Source: Caprimulgus europaeus
Lineage: Eukaryota > Chordata > Aves > Caprimulgiformes > Caprimulgidae
DNA: 64,000 bases
Direction: 5' to 3'
Assembly: GCA_907165065.1 (NCBI GenBank)
Contig: OU015532.1
Coordinates: forward strand, 37,242,339-37,306,338
Shown: positions 24,410 through 35,449 of the stretch, in pieces
Layout of the letters: each line of letters begins with the position of its first letter
How positions within the stretch are numbered: position 1 is the first letter of the stretch
Position numbers and translations under genes: made by a program
The notes under the pieces: generated by a model
Told to the model about the DNA's origin: nothing
The model's input: only the letters and a program-made list of their open reading frames with translations
The model's database searches: none

Positions 24410-27400
24410 CTGTGCTCCTACTCATTCAGCTCCCAGCTCTGTGTTTGCCTCTCCTTCTCTTGCACTGGCACCGGCACTTTCCTGACCTGAATAGTTGTGT
24501 GAACTGGCTTAAACTGGCTGAAAAACAAAAACAGTCCTGAGGGATTTTTTTTTAGGCCATTCAGCTGAGGCTGGTTGAAGGTGCCGTGGAACTGCATCTT
24601 TAGATAAGCGCTCATCAGTTCCCCTAAGCTTTCCTGTTACATAAAGGAACCCTGGCTGGTGCTGTTTCCAGAAGAGTTTCCGAATTTGGTGGCCTGTGTT
24701 TCATAGCTGGCTTACAAATGCAATTTTCCATGCAGCTATGACCTTTCATAAAGAGGAAGCAGTGTACATTCTTAAAACTACTTTAAAGTATTGAGTAATC
24801 CCTGGTAAAAAAAGGGTGACAAGAAGTTAGTGGATGGCTGCATTTGTAAGTACAGAAGCAGGTATCACTACCCCTGCAATACCAGAAAGCATTTACAGCA
24901 AAGGCATTGTAGCCACGTGAAAGACCAGGCAGTGACCTCCAAAGGAAGCCCACAGGTTAAGACCAGTGCAACTGTAAGCATGGAATTGACCCTCTTCTCC
25001 AGGGAGCAGGGAAGCATCTGGGTATATTGATGTGTCCTAGGTGATCTGTTAAGGAGTTTAAGATTCTTTTGGACATGTTTGGTTATTTGGCCTTTTTGAA
25101 TTGCTGTCACCTTATCACTGACGGACAGGCAGAGCTATTCATACCATGATTGCTGCAGTTGTCTTATACCTTTTATTATAACATCTTGGTTTAATCTAAT
25201 TTGCCATAGCATTTGAGCTGAAAATGCTTATATAAGGGACTTGTTTCTGGATGGTTTTGATGGAAAGTTTCTTCAAAAAGTTTGTATTGAGTTAGGAAAA
25301 AAGTGGTTGTCTTACAAGTGCCTGAAAGCAACTCTTCTTTTTATAAGAAGCTCTATGACCTTCACTGTTGAGTACAGATGGCACATTATTGATGGATAAG
25401 TGGGATGTTAGGAGAAAAAAAGGGGAAGGATTTTTATTCTCACATGAAAATTTACACAGATAGTGATACTCTAAGCATGCTGCAGCCCGAGGTTGGGTCC
25501 ATTTTCCTTTGAAACTCCTTTCTCCAGCTTTTAGGGACTGTTGGGCCACAGGAAGGCAGTGCTAGGGAATGGGAAGCTAAGCTGTATCCCCTGGTTCACA
25601 GTATTCCTCCGGGCATTTTGAAGGAGCAAGAATGGGAAGCAGCCAGGTGTAGAACTACTACAGCAATGGGCTGTGAAGCTCTTGAAGCAGAAGAGGGTGG
25701 GAGTGACAGCTACAATGAGGTTTAAGATTGGGTTGGGATAAGAAGGAGATCCATGTAGGGAGATACAGCTTGAAGGGACTCCAGAGCTTAAATGTACGCT
25801 GAGGTTTTTGAATCCCGCTGTTTCACTGTTATGTAGCAATTGGCTGACAAGATACTTACTTCATTCCTCTCTTGCTTGTAGAAAGCAGAGTGTGGTTCCT
25901 GTTTGTGGAAGCAGTTAAAAGTATAGATCTTGGATCTAAAGCTATCCAGACCCTAAAAATGGCAGCGTTTTTCTGTGATGGAATGTTGGTGGCTAATGCA
26001 ATTTAACATTTTAAATTAATAAGTATATGACAACAATAAACTAAAACCTGGTATTTTGGCTGTAGAATTTTCCATCTTATGCAACTGTAACTCAATAAAT
26101 TCTTTAAAAAATGCTATGTACAGTAACAAGTCCAAATCCTGATGTCTTTTCACTGAAAGCATTGAGGGCGTCTCATTTATGAATCCTCTGAAAAAAGTAG
26201 TTCAGTAGTTCAGTCCAGAGCAAGAAGGACTTTTGGTGAACTATAAGGCAAGAATTCTATCTAAATAAAAATTTAAATTTTAAAGATCCCTTTGGTAAAA
26301 TTGTATCTACTTCTTCAGTACAAATGAGTTCATGCTAAGGGCATCTTTTTACTTTGGTAATAACTACATTTGTTTCTTTCCCTAAGTGTCTTTAAACTTT
26401 TAGAGTACTAGTGGGTGTAATTTGAGTTTGACCTATTTCTAGTAATCACAGAACTTGCTTCAAACTCTGGCTATTCTGAAATGCTCTGTTTTGATATTGG
26501 CAGCATTTAAACCCTTCTCATCTTCCCCCTAAAACGGGAAACTATCTGTTGATTTGTGATGTGTAAGGAGTGGCCCGAAATGATAAAATCATCTTAGGAG
26601 ACTATAAAATTTATCATGAGACGGAGATCTATTAGCATGTAAAATTTTCTTTGGCTTGATTGCATCTCAAAGTTTACCAGAACATATACAAATAGTTTCT
26701 AGTTCTAAGAAGTGCACAGACCTCAGTTTTGCATATGGCTGTCTCTCCAAACCACAAGTCACTAAAGAATGTCAGTGTGATGTTTGGCTGGTTAAAGGAG
26801 GGCAGCACTCCTAAAGCAGGCTTGTGGTTTTATCCCTGCAGTGAGAAGACTCAAACGTTAGAGAAATTATTTTCTTTCCCATGTATTATTTTTTTTTCCA
26901 CAGTCTGAAGTAGCAGCACCTGTGTAACCTTATTTAACTGCCTTCACACATCTTCTTTCCCTCAGCTAATATTCTGCCAATGTGACAAACTTTCCTCTCT
27001 TTGAACTGCAGAACACCATGAAAGCCGGTATTTCTCAGCCTTGTCCAATAATGTGAATGTCTTCTCTGCACTGTTCATTGGGAGCTGACATTTTACTAAT
27101 ACTGTAATAACACAACTACTATCAAACAGAATAAATATTACAGGGAAGCTGTTACAACTTGTTTCAAAAAAAAGGTGGATGCATATAAGGTTCTGTTGTT
27201 TGCTTAGCCCTGAGCCCTTTCCCAAGCATGGATCATTACAGATAATTTGCTGCTGCTCTTTGATTAAGAATTTTTTCTTCAGTAGAGGCTGTGAGGAAGG
27301 TATAGCCGCAGACTTGAACTCAGTGTTAACAGGAGGAGTGTGCAGTTATCTTCCCTTTATGTTGACAAACATAAAATTTAGTATGTTTTATAACCTTTAA

Positions 27401-28380
27401 GTTCTTTCCCATCCTCTGAGGGCCTGAGGGGTATCCATTAATCCAGTTTTTGACTTCTCATCTTATTCTGCTAACTAGAATACCAGTTAGGATGGTATAT
27501 TTGAAACCTGTGTATAAGTTCACCAAGGACTGCAGAGGACTGAGGCTTGTCATATATTTAATTTCTACAGAAAAGTTATTATAATCACAGTTTGCACCTC
27601 AACCAAGGAATTTTGTCTCCTTTCCAGTTTTTTTCCCACTCATAAGAATATATACTTTTCTATCTCTATAGTGCTGGTAGTTCACAGCGAATTATCTGCC
27701 ATGTGGGTAAGTGGCATTCAGTTCCTCACTCGCTGCTCTCTGCCATCTGGCACAGTTGCTTTGCTATCTGTTAGTTCTTATCCAGCCTAACAGAGCTGAC
27801 TGTCCCTGGAATGGCCCAGAACTGATTTCAAAGAAATGCAGGTCTGTGAATAGATAGGTGCAAGTTCCTAGCAAGAGCAGGCAATTCATAGCTGCATTCA
27901 GTCTTCTCTGAGTCCAAATACCTGCCTTCCAGTGACCAGAAAGTCTTATTTTTTACAGTGAATAGCCCTTTTGTTAGAGCTCTTAGTAACACAGGGAAGG
28001 GAATTTGCTAAAATACTAATTTTATTTCCACACTATCACTTTAAACATGAGCCAACTGTGTTTTCCTGAGAACCAATGAGGCTTGAGAATTTTTTTAATT
28101 AAAAACCAGCAAAGGTGGGGTTTTTATTTCCTTTCCCGTAGAATTCATTTGAAGCACCTCTGTCTCCAGCTGGCTATGGGAGCAGAGCCAGCCCATAATG
28201 GTTTCAAGCTCCATGTGTGCATAGGGAAAAGGTTTTTCACCTGATTGATGACTCTGAAAGCATTTGCAGCGCAGAGTGCTGGAGCTGGTAGCAGGGAAGT
28301 TGTTTAGAAGAGAGAGGAGGTGGGTGTTTTTTCCAAAACCTGGCAATTCTTCCCCGTCAAGTGCAGTAAATGGTGCATGA
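24410..28380. other. Non-coding AT-rich sequence, no supported feature
   Basis: No gene, RNA or recognisable repeat. A TATA-like word, TTATATAAGG, occurs at 25228-25237, but there is no nearby CpG enrichment or first-exon-like structure, so it is not called a promoter. Confidence 0.5.
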
Positions 28381-30101
28381 AGGGTCTCATTTCATCTGCC
28401 TGTGGGCACTCCGCTCCATGAAACCTTTTGAAGTGGTTGCCAGAGGATGTAGCTGAGATTGGTTGAACTTCCTCACAGTCCTCTTCTCTGGCCCTCCAGC
28501 CATTCTTTCAGCTGGACTGTCAAAAGTTTTGTTATTGAGGCAATCCATTAGGACTTTGTAGGAGTAGGGCTGAAAATTCATTGTTCCCCCTGATACTGCT
28601 TGAGATTGCAAAGCAGCACGACACTGAAGCATCTTCCACAATCCTTTCCAACTTTACCTAACATTTACAGGCATCATATTGCTCCTGTTTTAATCTGGAT
28701 TTCTTAGGAAATTCATGGTATCTCTACTTGATCTATTACACAATGGACCCATTGTAATTTCCTTAGGTATGATAACAACATTATTGTCCAGGGTGGCTTA
28801 ACTTTGCTGAAGGGCCTTGTGATCTTGCAGTCATCTTTATAGCACCTCACTAATCGGAATGCTTCCAGCATTAAGCTGGAGAGGGGAAAAGGAAACATCC
28901 ATCTTTGTAAAGGATTCTGCCCTCAATCATCACGTGCTCGGAGGAGTCAGGAGGTGTGTTGTGTTCAAGGTTCACAGGTTCAAGGAGCAGGAAATCGGAT
29001 AAGGGTGTTAAGCAGAATATGAAACGGCCCCCAGGATTGTGCTTTGGGGAAGTTGGCTTCTTTTTGAGTGGGGAGGAGAAGACATCCTCAGGAGCACTTA
29101 AAAGTATGAAAAAGGTGGAAGAAATACCGAGACTAGAAAGAGGGGAAGGAGACTGAGGAGAGAGCAAAGGGAAATGTAATGCGGTCCTTGCTCCTTAAAA
29201 CGTGTAGCTGTAGAAATGGGGCTAGGTATCTACACATGTGGTTTTCTGCAGGTTTTCAGGTTCTTGCTTCTCAGCAGCTCAGAAGCTGTATGCATGGCCT
29301 GTTTCATGATAGGTGAGTGTTGCCATGTGAAACCATAAAGCACAGACATGTTTGAAGATGGGCAGGTGGCAGGAGAAATTATCTGAGCTTTATCAAAAGC
29401 CAAAAATTCAGGGAGACAGATGTTTGGTTTCGGTTCTGGGCAGATGCTCAGGTCAAGTCTTGTTTTGTCCAAACCACTTCCCCTACCCTTAGGCATGATA
29501 TTTTCAGAGTGAAAGGATGGGCAAAGCCCAGGGAGATTCCAGAGCACGGCTTGTTTTGCAGCTGGCTGGACATGGAATTCATCAGCAACAGAGCAAGACT
29601 CGCTCTTCTCCTGCAGATATAGCGAGAGCTCGGACTTGTGCAGGCACAGAGAAGCATGCACACGCATGCACGCACACGCACCAGAGCAAACCAGTTCTCT
29701 CCTGTCTGCTGGAGAGGCTTCAGTTACAGTATCTGAAGCCAGAGATTTCATTTAAGCCGTTCGGACTCTGAGCAGCGTAGCCCTGCCTGTCTCCTTCCTC
29801 TCTCAGCACCCGGCCAGAAAAATCCCCCCCCTCGCCTCCCTCCCTTTCCAGCACGCACAACACAAAAAGCAAAAACCGACCCAAGCTTGCCTTTGCAGCT
29901 GGGACTTATCAGCCAGAACACACACATGTAGGTCATCCATGGGAACTCGGCAGTGCTGGATCAGCCAGAGCACTGGGGGGGGTGCAGGGCAGCGGGGGGA
30001 GCAGGGCCGGATTCTTTTTTTATCGTTATTATTATTATTGTCTGCTCTTTTAGAAAGGAAAAGGAAGAAAGATTACAGCAGCTTTTCTATTAAATGAAAA
30101 G

Positions 30102-30177
30102 ATTAGCATGCCGTGGATGCTTTGCTGGGGCGTGATGAGATTTGCAGCAGATGAGCTGGTTGCTAGGCAATGCTAAT
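30102..30177. promoter_or_regulatory. X-box and paired ATGCTAAT sites
   Basis: GTTGCTAGGCAAT at 30159-30171 fits the RFX X-box pattern, two half-sites around a one-base gap. ATTAGCAT at 30102-30109 and ATGCTAAT at 30170-30177 are the same octamer-like word in opposite orientation, one base away from the POU octamer ATGCAAAT. The motifs are seen directly; binding is inferred. Confidence 0.5.
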
Positions 30178-30460
30178 GAAAAGCAGGCTTTCAAAACTTC
30201 TGTGCTGTGTGGGCCCAAAAATTATCTACCCTCCCTCCTGCAGCCCCCCCGCCCCGTGCAACCTCCCAAATATTTATAAAATCCTCACCAGGAACAAGAA
30301 AGCCAGACACCGGGCTGGGCTTCTGACAACTCGCTCTTCCCGAGCTGCCTGGGAGAACACAGGCACACAGGCGTGCGCGCACTTACACACACACAGAACT
30401 TTGCAGCACTTCTTTTCCTCCTTATAAACGAGGAGGTGATCAAAAACAAAGCAACAAATT

Positions 30461-30477
30461 AAAAAAAAAAAAAAAAA
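30461..30477 (+). repeat. A17 homopolymer
   Basis: An uninterrupted run of 17 A lies within the CpG-rich block. There is no upstream retrotransposed gene or SINE body, so it is treated as simple sequence and not as a retrocopy tail. Confidence 0.85.
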
Positions 30478-30789
30478 GGAGACAAAGAAGAAAAGTGAGC
30501 AGTGGCCCCCAACCCAGCCCAGGCTCTGATTTCGGAGTTCAGTCAGAGTTTAGGGCTTGCATGGGTGCACGTGTGCGTGTTGGGGTTAGGTACGTGTTTG
30601 TTTTCGATTTCTCTCCATGCGTTTTCAAGCTGGACTCTAGCTCTTCCCCTCCTCCCATCCTGCTGCAAGCCTCCTTTCCCTTTCAAGGCCTTCTGACACA
30701 ATGAGCTTATTTTCCCATGCTCTCTGTGAAAGCCCGAGTTATGTGCGTGAAAGCTGCAGCCTCGGAGGACCCTTTTAAATACAAAAATT

Positions 30790-31770
30790 GAACGCTGCTG
30801 AAGTTACAGACAGGCTTTCTGCTATTTTTACAAATGACCCATGTCTCACTCCCCTTCTCAGAAGTATCAGCATTCTTAGATATCTTGCCATCCGTCTCTC
30901 TCAATTGTTTTTTTAAGTGAATTTAACTTTGGTGTGACAGCCTTGAAGACTGATGTTTGCTGCTCACTCCATATTCTCCTTATTGCTGTGGCTAGCATGC
31001 CACAGTCCTAAAGCAAAGTCCTTTGATATCACCAAAAAAGGATATTTCCATGGCCAGTTCTTGGCTAAAACTGCCAAAGAGGCAGCATTTAACAAGGTCC
31101 AATTCAAAATAATCCAATCAAGTTATATAGACCTGTCATGAAAAAGCAACACTTTGAAGTTACTGAGCTACCTTGGGCCTCTAGGTTGGGCAGGGGAACT
31201 TGCAGAAGCGGTGCCTCGCTGCACTGCCCACTTGGAGTTTCACCCATCCCCTCGCCAGTATATCACACTGGGTGTGAAGCCCATATTCTTCCTTTCATGC
31301 CAGTGTGTATTTGTTGTGAATGGTTTTTGGGAAGGTAAGGGGTTAGCATGAATTGGAAACAGAATTGAAAATTACTCTGAAGAGTGACTACAAGTCTCAT
31401 ACGGTGGTCCCATAAAGGTAGTCCAAGTTCAACCATTAACAATCTTGGTTGAGGTCTGCAGAAGCCACTGGCGCTTGGCTTAATGAAAACAAGAGCCTGT
31501 GGGGGTTTTGTGGGATTTTTTGTATTGTTTTGTTTTAAAACATGCCAGAGGAGCTCTGTTTTTCCTGGACTCTTTCTCAGTGGTGCCAGTATGAATTGTT
31601 AATCAATAAGAAATTCCTCAGGCAGCTAGATTTTGTGGGGCTACAACAGTGACCTCTTTACACCATATTTCAGATGGCAGAGGTCTATATGTTCGTTTTT
31701 TTCCTTTTTCTCCTTTTGTCTACTCTCAACACTGTTTTAGTCAGTAATGTGGATAGATGAGATATTAAAC
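30790..31770. other. Non-coding sequence beside the CpG-rich block
   Basis: No gene or repeat is recognised. If the promoter candidate fires rightward, this could be the start of an intron, but no convincing splice donor was picked out. Confidence 0.45.
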
Positions 31771-31779
31771 CAAGGTTCT

Positions 31780-31940
31780 GATTGTGTGTGGTCATTAAAA
31801 ATCTCAAGACATTCCCTCCAGAAGTTAATCTTTCAATTATCAGTTAGGGGAATTAAATTTTGCTTCCATAAATTCTCCTGCTGTTTCAATTAAATAGGGA
31901 TGGCAAATTTCTAAATGCTTGGAAGTACAGCCAGCTGCTA
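31780..31940. promoter_or_regulatory. AT-rich homeodomain-site cluster
   Basis: Within about 100 bases the words GTTAATC, CAATTATC, GGAATTAAA and CAATTAAA occur, all with TAAT/ATTA cores used by homeodomain proteins, in non-repetitive sequence. Such clusters are typical of developmental enhancers. The enhancer call is an inference from motif density. Confidence 0.35.
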
Positions 31941-31949
31941 TGTGCAGGC

Positions 31950-33970
31950 TGGGGGATGACTATTCAGGTAACGCTCCATTATTTGAAGAAAGAATTTTGG
32001 TCCTGCAGGACACGTTACAGGTCATGTTAGAGAACGTGGTAATGGCAAAGCAACCACATGGCCTCCCTCCTGTCCTTTGGCAGCCCAAGTGAAATGCTTG
32101 GAGGGCTCCACGTTTTTGAGGCCTTACTCCAGGCATCCCAAGGCTGCACAGACATGCCTGCCAAGGTGTTGTTGATCATTGTAAAAGGAAACTTATTTTT
32201 CATCTTTTTCCTAAGCTGTTGTGTAGTACTATCTGGGGTGGCCAACAGCTGCCCCCAGCTCCATTTCAGTCATGGATGTGGGCGTTCCTTTGTGTAGCTT
32301 GGTCTTATTTACTTTGATATTTTCTAGAATAAAAAGTGATGGACAAATGCAAAATAGGGGCATCTCTGGAAATTAACATTATCTGTTCTTCTGTATTCTG
32401 AAATCAAAACACAGTATATGCCTTTCACACATGGCTTTGCTCCCACCAGAGTGCTGTCCCAAAAGCCTGGTATGTGCGTGCCCACTTGGGTCGCTCCTTG
32501 TACTGCGTGTCTTTACAAGCAACCAGTCAAAGTGCTGCAAAAATACTTTGTTTTGTGATGTTAACAGAATTAGGTGATGAATGTAAAACATGACCAGTTT
32601 TCATCCACATGCCACTGGATTTTTCACTCTTACACTAGCAAATACTGAATTCAGAGCAGTTAGGTCTTACCAGCATGATGGTTTATAGGAAACCTGTTTG
32701 ATGGTCACCTCTGTGACCTCTGTGCGTGCTGTATCTTGCATTCGCATACCTAGGAATTCATAAGAGAAGTGCTAACCCCTCCAGGAAAAAGGAGCCAGAC
32801 TATGTGATTTGTCTATATTTATACTGTAGGCTTTAAGGTGTTTGATTTGTTTAAAAAGTAGCTGACACTTTTCAAGTATGCAACTGAAAGCATTTCTGAG
32901 AGCAAACTTTCCTTCATATAAGGCTTGCCTGTGTGCCCACTGGAGTCAGTGGACTTACTAGGAAGTAAGGTAGGGTACATAACAGATTTGGGGGTAAACA
33001 CTAACAGATCTATGCAAGCAGGGCAGTATTTGCTGATCAAGAGACAGCAAAACATTTAATTTTTCCCTATAAGAAATGCTGTGTAACTGAATTTTGCTTT
33101 GCTGGATTTCTGGTTCCACAACTGCCACTTCCATCCCTACTGATTGTTTGGAGAAGGTCCTCTGTAGATTCACATACACTCAATTGATCATGAATGAAGC
33201 TAAGAGCAGTTATTAATCTTACTGCCTGGTTGCGCTCTAAACCCCCTTCTAATCCTGCCTCTGTTCTCTTAGACAATGAATGCAGTGAGATGAAGGCAGG
33301 ATCAATGCCAGCATGGAGCTGCCCTTTTTAGTAGTTGCCGTGGCTGGGTTTTACACATCAGCAACAGTGAGTGGTTCTCAGTGTACTGGGGTGAGAAGGG
33401 AGGGAAGATGAGTTAAAAGGGTCAAACATCGTGCTCCTGAAGGGATGGCAGAGTCCCATCCTGACTCTTAGTCTCTGGTGATTTTTGGGTTCCTTGTACT
33501 TAATGACTGACCTAATGAGACATTACAGCCCCACTGCCCTTTGGAGATCCATGAAGAACTCAGCACAAGCTAAGAAAGGGTGCATTGTGTCTTTGATCCA
33601 CTGGGGAGTATTTCACAGGCTGGCAGATTTAATAAAATCTCAGAGGAACCTCAGCTCATTTTTTAAGAGGCTTAACATTGAGTTAAAAGTTCCCTTTACT
33701 CCTGCATTGTTGGAGATCGTTCCCTTCTTGTGTGCTGCCAGAGGACCTGCAGAGAACTGGGGCTTCATGAGCCTAGTTTGGATGTAGGCAGCTGGTTGAG
33801 ACTGGTTAGAAATCTCCAGGAGGAACAGTGGGATGCAAGAAGCTTCCTAAGCCTTTTTGTGTATCTCAGTCTTTGAAGTTATCCAGTGCCTCACATGCAG
33901 TGTGAAAACTTCACTCCACACCTGAAAGGAAAACCAAACTACTGACCTTTTGTTCAGTCATTTTGAGCTG
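31950..33970. other. Non-coding sequence, no supported feature
   Basis: Several short frames on both strands lack family features. No interspersed repeat was recognised. Confidence 0.5.
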
Positions 33971-33976
33971 CATGAC

Positions 33977-34138
33977 ATGAAAAAGCTATGCCTGCTGCCA
34001 CTACTTCTAGTAATGTTATTTGTGCCACCATCAACAGTAAGGATAACTGACTTGACAACTAGAAACATGAACAAGTTCACTATCAAGAAGTCCTTCCCTG
34101 ATACAGTGTTTATGGAGATAGCCAGAAAGCAAGTATGA
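33977..34138 (+). CDS. Doubtful 53-aa frame with signal-peptide-like start
   Basis: An ATG-initiated frame encodes 53 residues beginning MKKLCLLPLLLV, with a basic n-region, a long Leu/Val core and a polar Pro-Ser-Thr end, the layout of a secretory signal peptide. GTAAGG at 34037-34042, directly after the predicted signal region, resembles a splice donor in phase 0, though the base before it is A rather than G. The start has G at -3. The residues after the hydrophobic part contain no Cys and match no family known to me. It may be a chance frame or a first coding exon of a small secreted protein. Confidence 0.2.
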   Translation: MKKLCLLPLLLVMLFVPPSTVRITDLTTRNMNKFTIKKSFPDTVFMEIARKQV

Positions 34139-34144
34139 AGATGG

Positions 34145-35330
34145 AGAGGATCTTAGAAAGATAGATAAACAGATCCTTGGGGCTCCAGATAGTGCCATAG
34201 TTTCTTGTTCAAAGCTACTAATCTAATGAAAAAGTAAAAGGTGGAGAAGAAGAGCAGAGAGCCAAGCAGGTTGGAAGAGGGCCACTCAAGCAGCAAGCTT
34301 TTTCTGATGTTCAGTGATGAGGACTGGGAGCATTTGGGCCAGGAAGCAAATTGCTATGTGCCATTGTGGAGTGCAGACCTAGAGCAGAGCAAAATCTGAA
34401 AACTGATGAATGCTGAAAACTGCTGAGTTTGTTTTTGAACATCTGATCACTTTAACCACTACTCTGCTCACTTCTGTTATTGTTATGGAGGTGCTGGTTG
34501 TGGACTGAATGGGTAATTTCACAGCGAGAGTTCCAATCTAAGCCATATGTTGACCCTTCAGTCTAACTTTATATAGAAAAACTATTGCTAGGAAAATGTT
34601 AGTGATTAGTTTAAGGGAGGGGAAGGATTTTGCTTAGATTTTAAAAAATGCAGAGTAAATACTTTTGAAATCCCAAGCACTCAAATATTACCTTTTTTTT
34701 GAGAAATGAAATACAGTTCTCATGGTATTTCAGTCCCCACTAACTCTAAAATAGAATCCTTTATAAACCCAGAAATTCACTGCTAGGTTGCTGCCCACTC
34801 CCATGGATAATGCAGGCTGCTGGAGTTCTGGATTTGAAATGAAAATAGAATCTCCACCCTAGAACTTTTCTTTGTCATTGACTGAAGTTTGGCTTTCTTG
34901 GTGGATAAAGGTTGAGATACTTTAAGAAGCTTTAACATGAGCAATTAGTCAAAATTGGCACCTGAAATTATGGGAGGTGGAGAAGAGAAGGCCCCAATCC
35001 CTGCTCTATAAGAACTGTTGCCAATTTATACTTCTCTTGTAATGTAGCAGCTGAGGCCCCTCTTTCATTCATCCTTGTAAGATCCAGCAGAACCGTGCTC
35101 CCTTCCTGCTGGCAGATGCAGACCCTGCAAAGATGTACAAAATACAGCCGCCACAGATATTTTTAAGAAACTCCTTTCTTGAGAGAAGACAGCAGAGGGG
35201 AACAAATGCTTTCAGGAAGAAGAAATTGCTGCTTGGAACTGATATGTCTAGGGGCACTGTTGAATATCAAGAGAAAACAAAGAAAATTAAATGAACTATC
35301 ACAAAGGAAGAAGCAGTCGTGTAAAAGGCA
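34145..35330. other. Non-coding sequence, no supported feature
   Basis: No gene or repeat was recognised. It lies between the signal-peptide-like frame and the CR1 fragment. No in-frame second exon for that frame could be pointed out. Confidence 0.45.
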
Positions 35331-35334
35331 AAGA

Positions 35335-35445
35335 TGATTTGTGAGATTTTGCAATAGCCTCCCGAGGGGAGCAAGGCCTTTTGCTTGAGACATTTAAAAT
35401 TAGACTGGACAAGGCAATGGAAATTCAGTGTAGGGGCCCCCTTGG
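35335..35445 (+). mobile_element. CR1-type LINE 3' fragment
   Basis: GCAATAGCCTCCCGAGGGGA followed by GACATTTAAAATTAGACTGG and ACAAGGCAATGG matches the CR1 3' region, where 'tggaatagcctcccgaggga' is followed after a short gap by 'tttaaaactagactggacaa'. It is sense on the plus strand, old and truncated at both ends, with no octamer tail. CR1 is the dominant LINE of birds and other sauropsids, so this is one of the main clues to the host. Confidence 0.7.
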
Positions 35446-35449
35446 GACA

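Larger units (their letters stand above)
29600..30780. promoter_or_regulatory. CpG-enriched candidate promoter
   Basis: CpG dinucleotides number roughly forty by eye over about 1.2 kb, clearly above the near-depleted surroundings. The block also has C- and G-runs, an X-box, octamer-like sites, and TATA-like words (ATATTTATAAAA near 30268 and TTATAAA near 30422). It is the only stretch here that looks like a promoter. Direction is not certain: open frames exist both ways. It may be the start of a non-coding RNA or an alternative first exon. No first exon with a splice donor was assigned. Confidence 0.5.

Noticed and set aside
25228..25237. TTATATAAGG, TATA-box-like
   Set aside because: Single word without CpG enrichment, initiator or downstream exon-like sequence.
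30461..30477. A17 run as a possible retrocopy poly-A tail
   Set aside because: No upstream intronless gene copy, SINE body or target-site duplication is visible.
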